Source: Algoriphagus aquaeductus (lineage in GTDB: Bacteria > Bacteroidota > Bacteroidia > Cytophagales > Cyclobacteriaceae). Taken from it: DNA of 64,000 bases. The notes beneath the pieces were generated by a model, which made no database searches, had not been told where the DNA came from, and saw only the letters and a program-made list of their open reading frames with translations. Shown here one piece after another: positions 55,436 through 64,000 of the stretch. A program made the position numbers and the translations under genes. The stretch's first letter is position 1; every line of letters starts with the position of its first letter. Location of the stretch: assembly GCF_003253485.1 (NCBI RefSeq), contig NZ_QKTX01000013.1, positions 1 through 64,000 of the forward strand, written 5' to 3'.

Positions 55436-56026
55436 TTACAAGATCATATTGCCCAACAGCACCACCACCCCAAAGGCCAAGGCTAGGGTAAAAACGGTGT
55501 AAGCCTGGCGAAGAACCTTGTATTTTCTGCTCAAAACTTTTCCCTGATAGTACAGGGACATAGTCATTTGGTCCTGAATTTCTTTCCTGGAGTGGAGTAC
55601 ACGATGAGTTTCTACCAGGTATTCTTCATAACTATAGAAGTCCGTGGCACCAAAAAAAAGCATGCTAAACTGAGTCTTTTCAGCTTTGTCCTTGGATTTA
55701 CCCATGATTTTTGGCTTGGCTACTTGCACAGCCAAAAGGGTTGAGGTCATAATCAAACCCAAAAAGATCAGAATCGGCAGAAATACCACCGGCTGATGCA
55801 TTTCCAATTGATTGGAAATTGAACCATAACTCACCAAGGCAATCAGCGAAGAGATCACCAAGGCATTGATGCTGATGATAATGTTGGCCTTGTTGTCGGC
55901 GATTTGCAAAAGGTTGCTATAATTTTGGAAAGCAACCCGATAAAAGGTCTGCCTTTCCCGTTCGGTTTTGTCTTTTTCCTTCTTGGTTTCTATTACTGGT
56001 TCTTCCATGGGCTGGGTTTTAATCAT
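55436..56026 (-). CDS. PycTM-like (DUF5706) membrane protein
   Basis: A 196-aa protein. A polar N-terminus (about 1-35) is followed by YSNLLQIADNKANIIISINALVISS, the hallmark ADxKA...N block of PycTM/DUF5706 proteins, two central membrane helices (about 48-70 and 80-105), a cytoplasmic stretch and a last helix (about 175-196). In Pycsar antiphage systems such proteins are membrane-disrupting effectors triggered by cCMP or cUMP. No nucleotide cyclase gene lies nearby, so the gene is either an orphan or has another role; DUF5706 proteins also occur outside defence loci. Confidence 0.7.
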   Translation of the reverse strand: MIKTQPMEEPVIETKKEKDKTERERQTFYRVAFQNYSNLLQIADNKANIIISINALVISSLIALVSYGSISNQLEMHQPVVFLPILIFLGLIMTSTLLAVQVAKPKIMGKSKDKAEKTQFSMLFFGATDFYSYEEYLVETHRVLHSRKEIQDQMTMSLYYQGKVLSRKYKVLRQAYTVFTLALAFGVVVLLGNMIL

Positions 56027-56200
56027 GGGAAATTACAGAATTATCGAACTTCTACCATCAATATCCAAAAAGCTGAATTTCAATGAAGCCAAATTTTTTA
56101 TTAATCAACTTAAAAAAAAGACCATTATAATTAAAACGATGACCCTCTTATCGATTGGAATGAATGATTTTCAATACTTTAGACAGCTAATGTCACTTTT

Positions 56201-57505
56201 ATGAATTCAAACCCCAGTTCAACTTCCTTTTCGGGAATAATTACTTTCCGATTTGCCTTCCTCTACTTTATTTTATTCTTCAATCCCTTGGGCTATTTCT
56301 CAGGGATTCCGGTCCTAGAATGGCTTCCCCAACTAGTCAGGTTACCTTTTGATGCACTGACTTTTTTTCTCAATGACCGACTTTTTCATATCAAGCCTGT
56401 TCTCAACCAGTTTGGCGGAGGTAGTGGAGACACTAGTTTTGGCTGGGCGCAGCAGTTTACATTTTTGATTTTGAGTGGGCTTGGAGCCTTGGTTTGGACA
56501 ATAGCTGATCCCAAAAGCAAGTCCTATCCCAAACTTCATTACTGGCTTTGTATCCTGGTCAGGTTTACGCTGGCCGGTGTATCTTTTTCTTACGGTATAC
56601 TCAAAGTCTTTGCCATGCAGATGCATTTCCCCAACATGAGTCAAATGGCAACTCCCTTGGGAGACTACCTTCCCATGCGGTTTTCTTGGATGTTTATCGG
56701 CTACAGCGCACCCTATCAGATTTTCTCCGGATTGGCTGAAGTGGCTGTGGGATTGTTGCTTTTTTGGAGAAAAACCGCACTTCTCGGGGCATTATTGGCT
56801 GTGGGTGTTTTCGCAAATGTTGTCATGCTCAACTACAGCTATGACATCCCGGTAAAAATCTATTCCAGCAATCTATTGATTGCCAGTATCTTTTTGGTAT
56901 GGCAGGAGAGAAATCGGCTCATTTCTTTTTTCATCCAAAACTCTCCGACCGTCCCCTCTTTGCTTTTTGAAAAAGCCTATTCCATCAAATGGCAAAAAGC
57001 AACTCGAATCGTGAAGACTGCTTTCTTCCTCTTTACCTTTGGATTTACCCTAGCTGACACCTTTTCTTATTATCAAGATACCAAACAGCAAAACACCAAG
57101 GTTCTTGAACCAATTCGGCCCGGGATGTACCATGTGGAGCTGTTCGTAAAAAATGGGGACACCATTCCTGAAAGCCTCGCGGATTCACTTAGATGGAGGG
57201 ATGTGATTTTTGATTACAATGGACAGGGAAGTTTCTCCGCACAGGATTCCAGCTTTCGCATGCGCTATGGCAGGGCGTATTTCAGCTATCAGCCAGACAG
57301 CTTGGGAAGCAAATTGGATTGGAAAATATCAGCTTTTGACAGGGAATCCTTGGTTTCATTTGCCATGCAGATACCCGAGGATGACCGGATTATTCTTAAT
57401 GGACAAAAGGGAGTTGACTCCCTATATTTAGTTCTAAAAAAACTAAACCGCCACTTCCAAATTACAGAACGGCAATTTCACTGGATCAGTGAGAGCAATA
57501 GGTGA
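56201..57505 (+). CDS. DoxX-like membrane protein with a C-terminal soluble domain
   Basis: A 434-aa protein with about seven membrane helices in the first 260 residues (LVRFTLAGVSFSYGILKVF, GLAEVAVGLLLFWRKTALLG, GVFANVVMLNYSYDIPVKIYSSNLL are DoxX-like blocks), another helix at about 275-290, and a soluble beta-rich tail of about 140 residues (YHVELFVKNGDTIPESLADSLRW...). The membrane part resembles the protein at 7487-8230. Function unknown. Confidence 0.7.
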   Translation: MNSNPSSTSFSGIITFRFAFLYFILFFNPLGYFSGIPVLEWLPQLVRLPFDALTFFLNDRLFHIKPVLNQFGGGSGDTSFGWAQQFTFLILSGLGALVWTIADPKSKSYPKLHYWLCILVRFTLAGVSFSYGILKVFAMQMHFPNMSQMATPLGDYLPMRFSWMFIGYSAPYQIFSGLAEVAVGLLLFWRKTALLGALLAVGVFANVVMLNYSYDIPVKIYSSNLLIASIFLVWQERNRLISFFIQNSPTVPSLLFEKAYSIKWQKATRIVKTAFFLFTFGFTLADTFSYYQDTKQQNTKVLEPIRPGMYHVELFVKNGDTIPESLADSLRWRDVIFDYNGQGSFSAQDSSFRMRYGRAYFSYQPDSLGSKLDWKISAFDRESLVSFAMQIPEDDRIILNGQKGVDSLYLVLKKLNRHFQITERQFHWISESNR

Positions 57506-57722
57506 GAATCGAGAGGTTAGACGTTTGGCGCAAGAGATTAGAGACATTGGTTTTTTTAGCATCAAATGACTGGTAGCTAGAAGAAATCACTTAGTCTGTA
57601 AACCCAAGACTATTTACGCTAGTGGTAAAAATACGCTCCTTTGATTTCACCAGTTGTTTCTAAGCCACGCTATCCTCTAAAAACCCCTTGTTCCTTCAAT
57701 GTTCTTAATGGTTTAAAACGCA
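57506..57722. other. Intergenic region between convergent genes
   Basis: No gene or clear terminator seen. Confidence 0.4.
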
Positions 57723-59918
57723 TCAAAACACCAGCAACCCGTGTTCGCGGAGGATTTCCCATACCTCTGATTCTACCAATTCCTCAAAGTCTCCCAGCTC
57801 CTTCTCATAATTCTCACGAATTGATTTGAGGGTATTCAGCTCCTCTGTGTAGCTCACCTTGGCCAGCAGCCAACACACCCACTCCCCGAGTTCGAGGGGA
57901 AGCTCAAGGGCAAAATCCTCCTTTTTCCCCGAGAATATCAACTCGCAAAATCCTTCCTCCACTTCCATCAATTCAGGCTGAGACCCGATCCAAAGAATGC
58001 GGCTTTGATCTTTGTAAGTCTGAGGAGCAGCATTTTCGATTTGCTGTTGGATGTATTTTTTGGGAATGCCAGTGACAGGCACCTTGAAGTCAAACCAGTT
58101 TTTCAAGGGGATATCGAAGCCCACGCCGTGCATGTAGTTGAAGAGCGACTTGCGAAGTCCTTCGGAAAAAAGTCCATGATCGACCCCGATCGGATCGACA
58201 AAATCCACCTCGTTGTTGGCAAAGGAACCCAAGGTGAGATCGGTTCGCTTCACGCCGAAAGCCCTCGGATCCAGCCCAACCGGACTGTGCTCGGTCATCG
58301 CAAACCGATGCCAAAAACCCGACTGCAAGACCCCGATCTCAAACAATTGCCTTACCATCTCCATAGAATCGATGGTCTCTTGCGCCGTCTGGGTCGGATA
58401 GCCATACATCAAGTAAGCATGGACCATAATGCCTGCGGCGGTAAAATGATTTGTCACCTGTGCCACTTGAGCTACGGTAACCCCTTTTTTGATCAAGGCC
58501 AACAGTCGGTCCGAAGCCACTTCCAAACCACCGGATACCGCAATGCAACCCGAAGCCCGAAGCAATCGACAAAGGTCTGCGGTGAAGCTGCTTTCGAAGC
58601 GGATATTGGTCCACCACACGACCACCAAGCCCCTTCGCAGAATCTCAATCGCCAAGTCCCGCATCAAAGCGGGGGGTGCGGCTTCATCCACAAAGTGAAA
58701 TCCATTGGTGCCCGTCTGCTCCATGATTTCTTCGATCCGGTCACAAAGGATGGATGCATTGATGGGTTCGTAGCGACCGATGTAATCCAAAGAAATATCG
58801 CAAAAGGTACACTTCCCCCAGTAGCAGCCGTGTGCCAGCGTCAACTTGTTCCAGCGCCCGTCACTCCAAAGTCGGTGCATGGGATTGGCCACTTCGATCA
58901 CCGAGAGGTAATCCCTCAGCGGCAGATCGCTGTAGTGGGGCGTGCCCACTTCCCGTTGCGGCAGATCTTTCACCGCCGAATTATTCATAAACTTCACCTG
59001 CCCGTCGATGCGGACAAAGGTTCGCTTCAGTTCGGTAATGGGCCTTTTTCCCTCCAAGTAATCCAGCAACAACTGAATCGGAGCCTCTCCGTCGTCCAGC
59101 GTGATAAAATCCACGTAGTCAAATACCCGAGGCTCTTTCAGGGAGCGGAGTTCGGTATTGGGGAAGCCTCCTCCCATCCAAACCTGGATGTGGGGATGAT
59201 GCTTTTTCAGGTATTGTCCGCATTTGAGTGCGCCGTAGAGGTTGCCGGGAAAAGGAACTGAAAAAGCGACAGACTCGGGTTGGTAGGCTTGGATTTTTTC
59301 TTCGAGGAGTTCCAAAAGAAACCCGTCGATCAGGCTTAGCGGCTGCTTTAGTGCCTCCTCCATTTCGTCAAAAGACTTGGCCGACATGCCCAAGCGCTCC
59401 GCATAACGGCTAAAGCCAAAATGTGGATCCACGGCCTCCATGATCAGATCACCGATATCTTCCAGGTAAAGCGTGGCAAAATAACGCGCCTTGTCCCGCA
59501 CGCCCAAAGTGCCAAAAGCCCACTCCAGATCATCCAATTGCTCAAAGCGGCTGGCTTCGGGTAGAAAATTGCCTTCGGAAATATGGTAAGCCAGAGTTGG
59601 ATTTTTATCCTGCAGAAAGTCAATCACCGGACCGATGGTCTGCAGGTAGCTCGCCTTCATCCGGAGAATGCGGGCAGAGTTGTCCGAGAGTTCCTCGGCC
59701 TTTTGCGAAGCGATGTCAAAAACTTGTGTGAGTCCCTTTTTGGAGAAAAGCTTCAGGATCACCTCAATGCCCAAATCGGCCTGTCGGGAAGGTGCGCTCA
59801 GGGTATTCAAAAAACCCTTGAGATAAGCCGTCGCCGGATAGGGCGTGTTGAGTTGGGTAAATGGCGGGGTGATGAGAAGGACTTTGGTAGACAAGGGATC
59901 GAAGGTTAGACGCTTCAA
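57723..59918 (-). CDS. B12-binding-type radical SAM protein with CX4CX2C cluster motif
   Basis: A 731-aa protein. The N-terminus (VLLITPPFTQLNTPYPATAYLKGFL) and a Rossmann-like part (SVAFSVPFPGNLYGALKCGQYL, VWMGGGFPNTELRSL) fit the B12-binding-like domain of this superfamily. The radical SAM core has HGCYWGKCTFCD, giving Cys365, 370 and 373, a CX4CX2C pattern rather than CX3CX2C, followed by FHFVDEAAPPALM and SGGLEVASDRLL. The only start is TTG 59918; the frame is open upstream without ATG. No partner enzyme lies beside it, so the substrate is unknown. Confidence 0.85.
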   Translation of the reverse strand: MKRLTFDPLSTKVLLITPPFTQLNTPYPATAYLKGFLNTLSAPSRQADLGIEVILKLFSKKGLTQVFDIASQKAEELSDNSARILRMKASYLQTIGPVIDFLQDKNPTLAYHISEGNFLPEASRFEQLDDLEWAFGTLGVRDKARYFATLYLEDIGDLIMEAVDPHFGFSRYAERLGMSAKSFDEMEEALKQPLSLIDGFLLELLEEKIQAYQPESVAFSVPFPGNLYGALKCGQYLKKHHPHIQVWMGGGFPNTELRSLKEPRVFDYVDFITLDDGEAPIQLLLDYLEGKRPITELKRTFVRIDGQVKFMNNSAVKDLPQREVGTPHYSDLPLRDYLSVIEVANPMHRLWSDGRWNKLTLAHGCYWGKCTFCDISLDYIGRYEPINASILCDRIEEIMEQTGTNGFHFVDEAAPPALMRDLAIEILRRGLVVVWWTNIRFESSFTADLCRLLRASGCIAVSGGLEVASDRLLALIKKGVTVAQVAQVTNHFTAAGIMVHAYLMYGYPTQTAQETIDSMEMVRQLFEIGVLQSGFWHRFAMTEHSPVGLDPRAFGVKRTDLTLGSFANNEVDFVDPIGVDHGLFSEGLRKSLFNYMHGVGFDIPLKNWFDFKVPVTGIPKKYIQQQIENAAPQTYKDQSRILWIGSQPELMEVEEGFCELIFSGKKEDFALELPLELGEWVCWLLAKVSYTEELNTLKSIRENYEKELGDFEELVESEVWEILREHGLLVF

Positions 59919-60140
59919 AGGTCGTAAAGAATGTCGAAAGATTGATAAATTGCCACGAAGACACCAAGGCCCAAAAAAAAATTTACCTGAAGTTTAATGC
60001 TCACTGATAGCTCAGGTGTACACAGAAAATTCATGACCAACTATAATCATCTGTGTCATCTGAGAGAGAATAAAAAAATCATTTGTGTCTTATCGCCTTA
60101 GTGGCCCAATTCTTTATTCTTAAAAGCGATATTTGTAGGC

Positions 60141-60608
60141 ATGAGCAATAATGACATCCTCCGGACCCTGAGATATACCTTTCACTTTCACGACCACAAA
60201 ATGTCCGAGATTTTCGGGTTTGGCGGGGTGAATCTCTTCGCGGAGGAAGTCGCCCTTTGGCTCAAGAAAGAAGACGATCCCGACTTCAAAAAGCTCTACG
60301 ACAAGGATCTTGCGGCTTTTCTCAACGGATTCATTATCCTGAATCGCGGTCTGAAAGGTGAAGAAGTACCTGTGCCCGAAAAGACGCTCAACAACAACCT
60401 GATCCTACGCAAACTCCGCATCGCACTCAACTACAAGGACGAGGACATGCTTTCTATTTTTGCGCTGCGTGGATTCCGAATCAGTAAGCACGAGCTCAGC
60501 GCCTTTTTCAGGAACCCAAACCAACCCCAATACCGGGAATGCAAAGACCAGGTACTTCGCAATTTCCTGATGGGTTTGCAGATGAAATACCGGCCGAAAG
60601 AGGACTGA
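60141..60608 (+). CDS. DUF1456 (YehS-type) protein
   Basis: A 155-aa protein with two repeats of the DUF1456 unit: NNDILRTLRYTFHFHDHKMSEIFGFGG and NNLILRKLRIALNYKDEDMLSIFALRGFRISKHELSAFFR. It is cytosolic, full length and single-copy here. Function is unknown. It is divergent from the radical SAM gene. Confidence 0.92.
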   Translation: MSNNDILRTLRYTFHFHDHKMSEIFGFGGVNLFAEEVALWLKKEDDPDFKKLYDKDLAAFLNGFIILNRGLKGEEVPVPEKTLNNNLILRKLRIALNYKDEDMLSIFALRGFRISKHELSAFFRNPNQPQYRECKDQVLRNFLMGLQMKYRPKED

Positions 60609-60806
60609 CCCCCACTCTTTACTTTGAATCTGATAGCTCCAATCTTTCGACTTGTGCTTTTCTGTATACTGTCTTAAGGCTGCTACTTCACCTCAAACCT
60701 GCATGGAGAAGGCAGGAGAGCATATAATTTTAAAGTGACAGCAGAGACACGGAGGCCACAGCCAATATCAATTTTTCCAAAGTTTGGCATCGAAAAAGCC
60801 TTCCCT

Positions 60807-61439
60807 TTACACCAACTTATACTCCCTAGCCACTTTGAGGAGTTGTTGGGTGGTGTTGACCTCCAGCTTTTGCATTAGGTTTTTTCGGTGCGTTTCGATG
60901 GTAAAAGGACTTAAACACAACTTATCTGCAATGGCCGGGCCCGAGTGACCTTCATACAGCAGCACGAGGATTTCTTTTTCCCTACGGGTGAGCATGGGAA
61001 ATTTTTGCATCGCCTCCCGCACAGATTGGAATTGTTCGAGGATTTTTTGGTTGGCCGCCTTGCTCAAAAAAATCTTCCCCTGCTTCACTTCATTCAGCGC
61101 CTGAATCAATTCCTCCCGCTCCATATTTTTCAGTAGGTAGCCATTTGCACCATTGCTGAGGAGTTGGGTGATGATACCCGCTTCGTTGGTTGAGGTGAGT
61201 CCAATAATTTTCACCTGCTTGTGATTCTTTCGGATCTGCACGCAGAGCTCCAGTCCGTCAATATCAGGCAGGTTGATATCAAGCAAAATGAAGTCCGGAG
61301 AATGGGTCTCCAGGTAGGCAAGAGCTTCCTTTCCGCTTTTGCATACCGCGGCAAGACTTACGTCCTCCATATCTTTTACCATCATGGAAATACCATCTCC
61401 TACGAGTGGATGATCATCAATAACAAGAATTGATCGCAT
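60807..61439 (-). CDS. LuxR/NarL-type response regulator
   Basis: A 210-aa regulator with a receiver domain (SILVIDDHPLVGDGI, phospho-acceptor in FILLDINLPDIDG, near 55) and a LuxR-type helix-turn-helix (LTRREKEILVLLYEGHSGPAIADKLCLSPFTIETHRKNLMQKL). It lies 41 nt behind a matching HisKA_3 sensor kinase on the same strand, so the pair forms a two-component system. Confidence 0.95.
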   Translation of the reverse strand: MRSILVIDDHPLVGDGISMMVKDMEDVSLAAVCKSGKEALAYLETHSPDFILLDINLPDIDGLELCVQIRKNHKQVKIIGLTSTNEAGIITQLLSNGANGYLLKNMEREELIQALNEVKQGKIFLSKAANQKILEQFQSVREAMQKFPMLTRREKEILVLLYEGHSGPAIADKLCLSPFTIETHRKNLMQKLEVNTTQQLLKVAREYKLV

Positions 61440-61480
61440 AACCAGTTAACCTTAACCCTGAACATACAAAATACTCCCCA

Positions 61481-63484
61481 TTATTCCTGAATCAGAAAAT
61501 CCATCATCACGGTAGTCCCCACCTCTTTTTGGGAATCGATGGACAGTTTCCCGTTGAGGTAGTTGACCCGGTTCTCGACCGAACTTAGGCCGGAGTGGAT
61601 TTTACCATCCGATTCGGCGGTATTGAATCCCTTGCCGTTGTCCTCCACGGTGACGGAAAGTCGGTTGCCATCCCGGTTGAATTGGATGATGGCCTGTGTA
61701 GCTCCGGAGTGCTTGATGATGTTATTCAGCAATTCCTGAATGATCCGGAACAGCATCACTTCGGTAGATGAACTCAGACGGGTGTCCATCCCGTAAGCCT
61801 GCAAGGAAACTTGCAGAAGCTTACCAGCACTGATGCTGTGACAGAGATCTTGAATGGCCTGCACCAAGCCCAACTTGATCAGTACTTCCGGCATCATGTT
61901 ATGGGCAATACGTCTGACCTCCTCAGAGGCAGTATTGACCATTTCATAACTTTTAGCGAAGAGCGGATCCTGTTTCAATACAGGCTGCTCATGCTGAAGT
62001 GTACTGAAGTGCATTTTGATCGTGGAAAAAAGTCCACCCAGTCCATCGTGTAAGTCTTTGGCGATGCGAGTACGTTCCGTTTCCTGTCCATTGACCATGG
62101 ATTGGAGGGAGACAACTTGCTGCTGCTGTTCGAGAAAGCGGATTTGCTTTTGCTGCAAGGATTTATCTTTCTCTGAGATGATGTGCTTTTGCCTGCTAAC
62201 TCTGTAAAGGAATCCAAAAATTGACACCAAAATAACTGCGAGCAATCCAGTGATGATCAAAGCCCTATTTCTTCGTACAACAGTAAGTTCATTTTGAGTA
62301 TTGGACAATTCAAGTTCTGAGATCTGCTTTTCCTTTTTATTGTTTTCAAATGAGGCCTCGAGGAAAGAGGCGTATTGCCTGGTTTTGGAAACCAGAATAC
62401 TGTCGTTGAGCTTTGCGTATTCATTGCTATACTCAAATGCCTTTTCGAAATCCTTCATTTCTGAATAATAAAGACTCATAGGCAAACAAGCCCTGTAGTA
62501 CACATCCATGGTATTGGATTCTTTCGCAAGAATCATCGCTTCATTGAGATATTGAAAAGCTTTTTTCAAGTCACGTTTTTTGAGATATGCTCTACCCAAT
62601 GAAAGACTGATATAGGCCGGTTGAAAATTCTTCTTTAGGGAAATCTTTATTCCTGTTTCATAATTGGAAATAGCTTCATCATAATCTTCTGTTTTTTCAT
62701 AGTAATACCCCAAGGTGTAATAGCCATCAGCCGCAAAAGCAACATTGGTGGTGGTTTCCAAAAAAGATTTTAAGAATGGAATGTATTGAGCTGCCTCGGT
62801 CGACTGATCAATTCCGAGATAAGCAATAATCAAATGATTGTAGGCAAAGGCTATTTGTAGACTGTCGTTGAGAGGCTTTATTTTTTCCAAAATTTCAAGA
62901 CTAAGTTTGATACTCCTATCATAACTTTCTATCTCACCCAAAGTAGCGATTAGGTTTTGATAGGCTTGAATTTCCCTTTTCAGGTCATTAGTCAATCGAA
63001 AATATTCACAGGCTTTGGAAAAATAGTGTGAAGCTTTAAACATATCACTCTGCATGTAATGCCAACTACCCCAGCCATTACTGATCTTACCTAGTAATTC
63101 ATAATTCTTTTCTCGCTCTGCGATCTGTTCTGCCTCTTTGAATCTTTCCGCTGCTTCTTTGTAATTTCCGTGGTCTAGGTATACAAAACCCAAGATGTAA
63201 GCTATTTTGGAAGTACCTGAGGTGTATCCGATCTTTTTGCTTAGCGCCAAACCTTCCAACCCGTATGTGATCGCTCGATCGAGGTCATAGTAACTCACAT
63301 TATTACAGATCTCAATTAACAAATCGACCTTGGCAGCATCTCCCTTTTGTCTGGACAACTCATTCAAAAGGCTATCAGCAAGCTGTTCGGGACTTTGCGC
63401 CAAAACCGTGCGGCTGCAAAAAACAAGGAGTAAGATCAAGCCAAAATGACCAATTCGTTTATAGATACCTTCGAGTGCTACCAT
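61481..63484 (-). CDS. TPR-containing sensor histidine kinase, HisKA_3 type
   Basis: A 667-aa kinase: a signal peptide/anchor, about eight TPR-type repeats in the periplasm (50-370), a membrane helix (about 405-425), a coiled coil, a HisKA_3 site (DLHDGLGGLFSTIKMHF, His near 478) and a HATPase domain (ELLNNIIKHSGA, VEDNGKGF, GLSSVENRV). The response regulator gene follows 41 nt downstream. A second, nearly identical kinase end lies 46 nt upstream on the same strand. Confidence 0.93.
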   Translation of the reverse strand: MVALEGIYKRIGHFGLILLLVFCSRTVLAQSPEQLADSLLNELSRQKGDAAKVDLLIEICNNVSYYDLDRAITYGLEGLALSKKIGYTSGTSKIAYILGFVYLDHGNYKEAAERFKEAEQIAEREKNYELLGKISNGWGSWHYMQSDMFKASHYFSKACEYFRLTNDLKREIQAYQNLIATLGEIESYDRSIKLSLEILEKIKPLNDSLQIAFAYNHLIIAYLGIDQSTEAAQYIPFLKSFLETTTNVAFAADGYYTLGYYYEKTEDYDEAISNYETGIKISLKKNFQPAYISLSLGRAYLKKRDLKKAFQYLNEAMILAKESNTMDVYYRACLPMSLYYSEMKDFEKAFEYSNEYAKLNDSILVSKTRQYASFLEASFENNKKEKQISELELSNTQNELTVVRRNRALIITGLLAVILVSIFGFLYRVSRQKHIISEKDKSLQQKQIRFLEQQQQVVSLQSMVNGQETERTRIAKDLHDGLGGLFSTIKMHFSTLQHEQPVLKQDPLFAKSYEMVNTASEEVRRIAHNMMPEVLIKLGLVQAIQDLCHSISAGKLLQVSLQAYGMDTRLSSSTEVMLFRIIQELLNNIIKHSGATQAIIQFNRDGNRLSVTVEDNGKGFNTAESDGKIHSGLSSVENRVNYLNGKLSIDSQKEVGTTVMMDFLIQE

Positions 63485-63530
63485 TTTAAAATTAAAGAGA
63501 GATAGAAATATTCTTCAAGCATTATAATTA

Positions 63531-64000
63531 CTAATCAGTAATCAGAAAATCCATCATCACGGTGGTTCCCACTTCTTTTTGGGAGTCGATGGACATTTTC
63601 CCGTTGAGATAACTCACCCGGTTCTCGACCGAACTCAGACCGGAGTGGATTTTACCGTCCGATTCGGCGGTATTGAATCCCTTGCCGTTGTCCTCCACGG
63701 TGACCGATAGACGGTTGCCTTCCCGATTGAATTGGATGATGGCCTGCGTGGCTCCGGAGTGCTTGATAATGTTATTCAGCAATTCCTGAATGATCCGGAA
63801 GAGCATCACTTCCGTGGATGAACTCAGACGGGCATCCATCCCATAGGCCTGTAGGGAGACCTGAAGGAGCTTGCCCGCGCTAATGCTGTGGCAGAGATCT
63901 TGGGTGGCCTGCACCAAGCCCAGTTTGATCAGTACTTCCGGCATCATGTTATGGGCAATACGTCGGACCTCCTCAGAGGCAGTATTGACCATTTCATAAC
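63531..64000 (-). CDS. Second sensor kinase, HATPase end (partial at the window edge)
   Basis: The C-terminal part of a HisKA_3 kinase whose upstream part lies beyond base 64000; the frame is open to the edge. Over the shared 153 residues it differs from the kinase at 61481-63484 at only about seven positions (for example AR for TR, REG for RDG, and ITD for the IQE end). At DNA level whole blocks of 40 or more nt are identical. It is the first gene of the kinase-kinase-regulator operon within the window. Confidence 0.9.
   Translation of the reverse strand, partial: YEMVNTASEEVRRIAHNMMPEVLIKLGLVQATQDLCHSISAGKLLQVSLQAYGMDARLSSSTEVMLFRIIQELLNNIIKHSGATQAIIQFNREGNRLSVTVEDNGKGFNTAESDGKIHSGLSSVENRVSYLNGKMSIDSQKEVGTTVMMDFLITD

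Noticed and set aside
55436-56026. Complete Pycsar defence system
   Set aside because: Only the effector-like gene is present; neighbours are a deacetylase and a DoxX-like protein, no cyclase.
58005-59261. 418-codon open frame on the plus strand
   Set aside because: Fully antisense to the radical SAM gene, His/Arg/Pro-rich, no domain; a codon-usage shadow.

Overview
The window looks like the chromosome of a free-living member of the Bacteroidota, most likely of the Cytophagales (Algoriphagus/Cyclobacteriaceae-like). The grounds are a SusC/SusD pair, many Sec and lipoprotein signals, DUF families common in that phylum (DUF4260, DUF4924, DUF4153, SIMPL, DUF1080), promoters of the TTG-N17-22-TAnnTTTG type, weak or absent Shine-Dalgarno sequences, and moderate GC. 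Genus-level placement is inference.

Layout. 1-2 kb: end of an unknown gene, a terminator, then an ABC ATPase/permease pair. 2.4-4.8 kb: two tandem secreted CE1-type esterases. 4.9-9.6 kb: small membrane proteins around a winged-helix regulator (6770-7063), with a near-identical palindromic operator in front of each of two gene groups. 9.7-10.6 kb: a TIM-barrel lipoprotein. 10.7-17.5 kb: a minus-strand operon of a siderophore-type TonB receptor, two ABC-2 permeases, an ABC ATPase and a VanX-like D,D-dipeptidase. 17.8-20.4 kb: an IS982-family element sitting in the promoter of a sulfatase gene that also carries an in-frame amber codon. 20.7-27.2 kb: a glycerophosphodiesterase, a histidine kinase lacking its phospho-accepting histidine, a Dph6-like ATPase overlapping fumarylacetoacetase, and a CocE/S15 hydrolase. 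27.4-31.8 kb: SusC/SusD. 32.2-34.8 kb: valS. 35-36.5 kb: an AbiV-type abortive-infection gene 3 nt behind a DUF1080 lipoprotein gene. 36.6-40 kb: M42 aminopeptidase and a long PurF-like amidotransferase. 40.2-44.7 kb: a strong sigma-54-type promoter before a small secreted protein, followed by an NtrC-type sigma-54 activator and, convergent to it, a hybrid histidine kinase. 44.8-49.1 kb: DsrE-like protein, tRNA-Leu(GAG), folD, a four-helix-bundle (S23-type) gene between 32-nt inverted repeats, and lepA. 49.2-49.3 kb: a 156-bp noncoding element with terminal inverted repeats and nested hairpins. 49.4-57.5 kb: DUF4924, a P-type Ca-type ATPase, SIMPL protein, polysaccharide deacetylase, decayed copies of the four-helix-bundle gene end, a PycTM-like membrane protein and a DoxX-like protein. 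57.7-64 kb: a B12-binding-type radical SAM protein, DUF1456, and a two-component operon with two nearly identical sensor kinases, the second cut by the window end.

How the parts work together. Several groups look like local circuits: the winged-helix regulator with two matching operators; the sigma-54 promoter/NtrC activator/hybrid kinase group; the receptor-ABC-dipeptidase operon; and the paired TPR kinases with a LuxR-type regulator. No phage, plasmid or CRISPR module is present. Mobile or defence-related content is limited to the IS982 element, the AbiV gene, the isolated PycTM-like gene, the four-helix-bundle cassette with its relics, and the hairpin-rich element near 49.2 kb.
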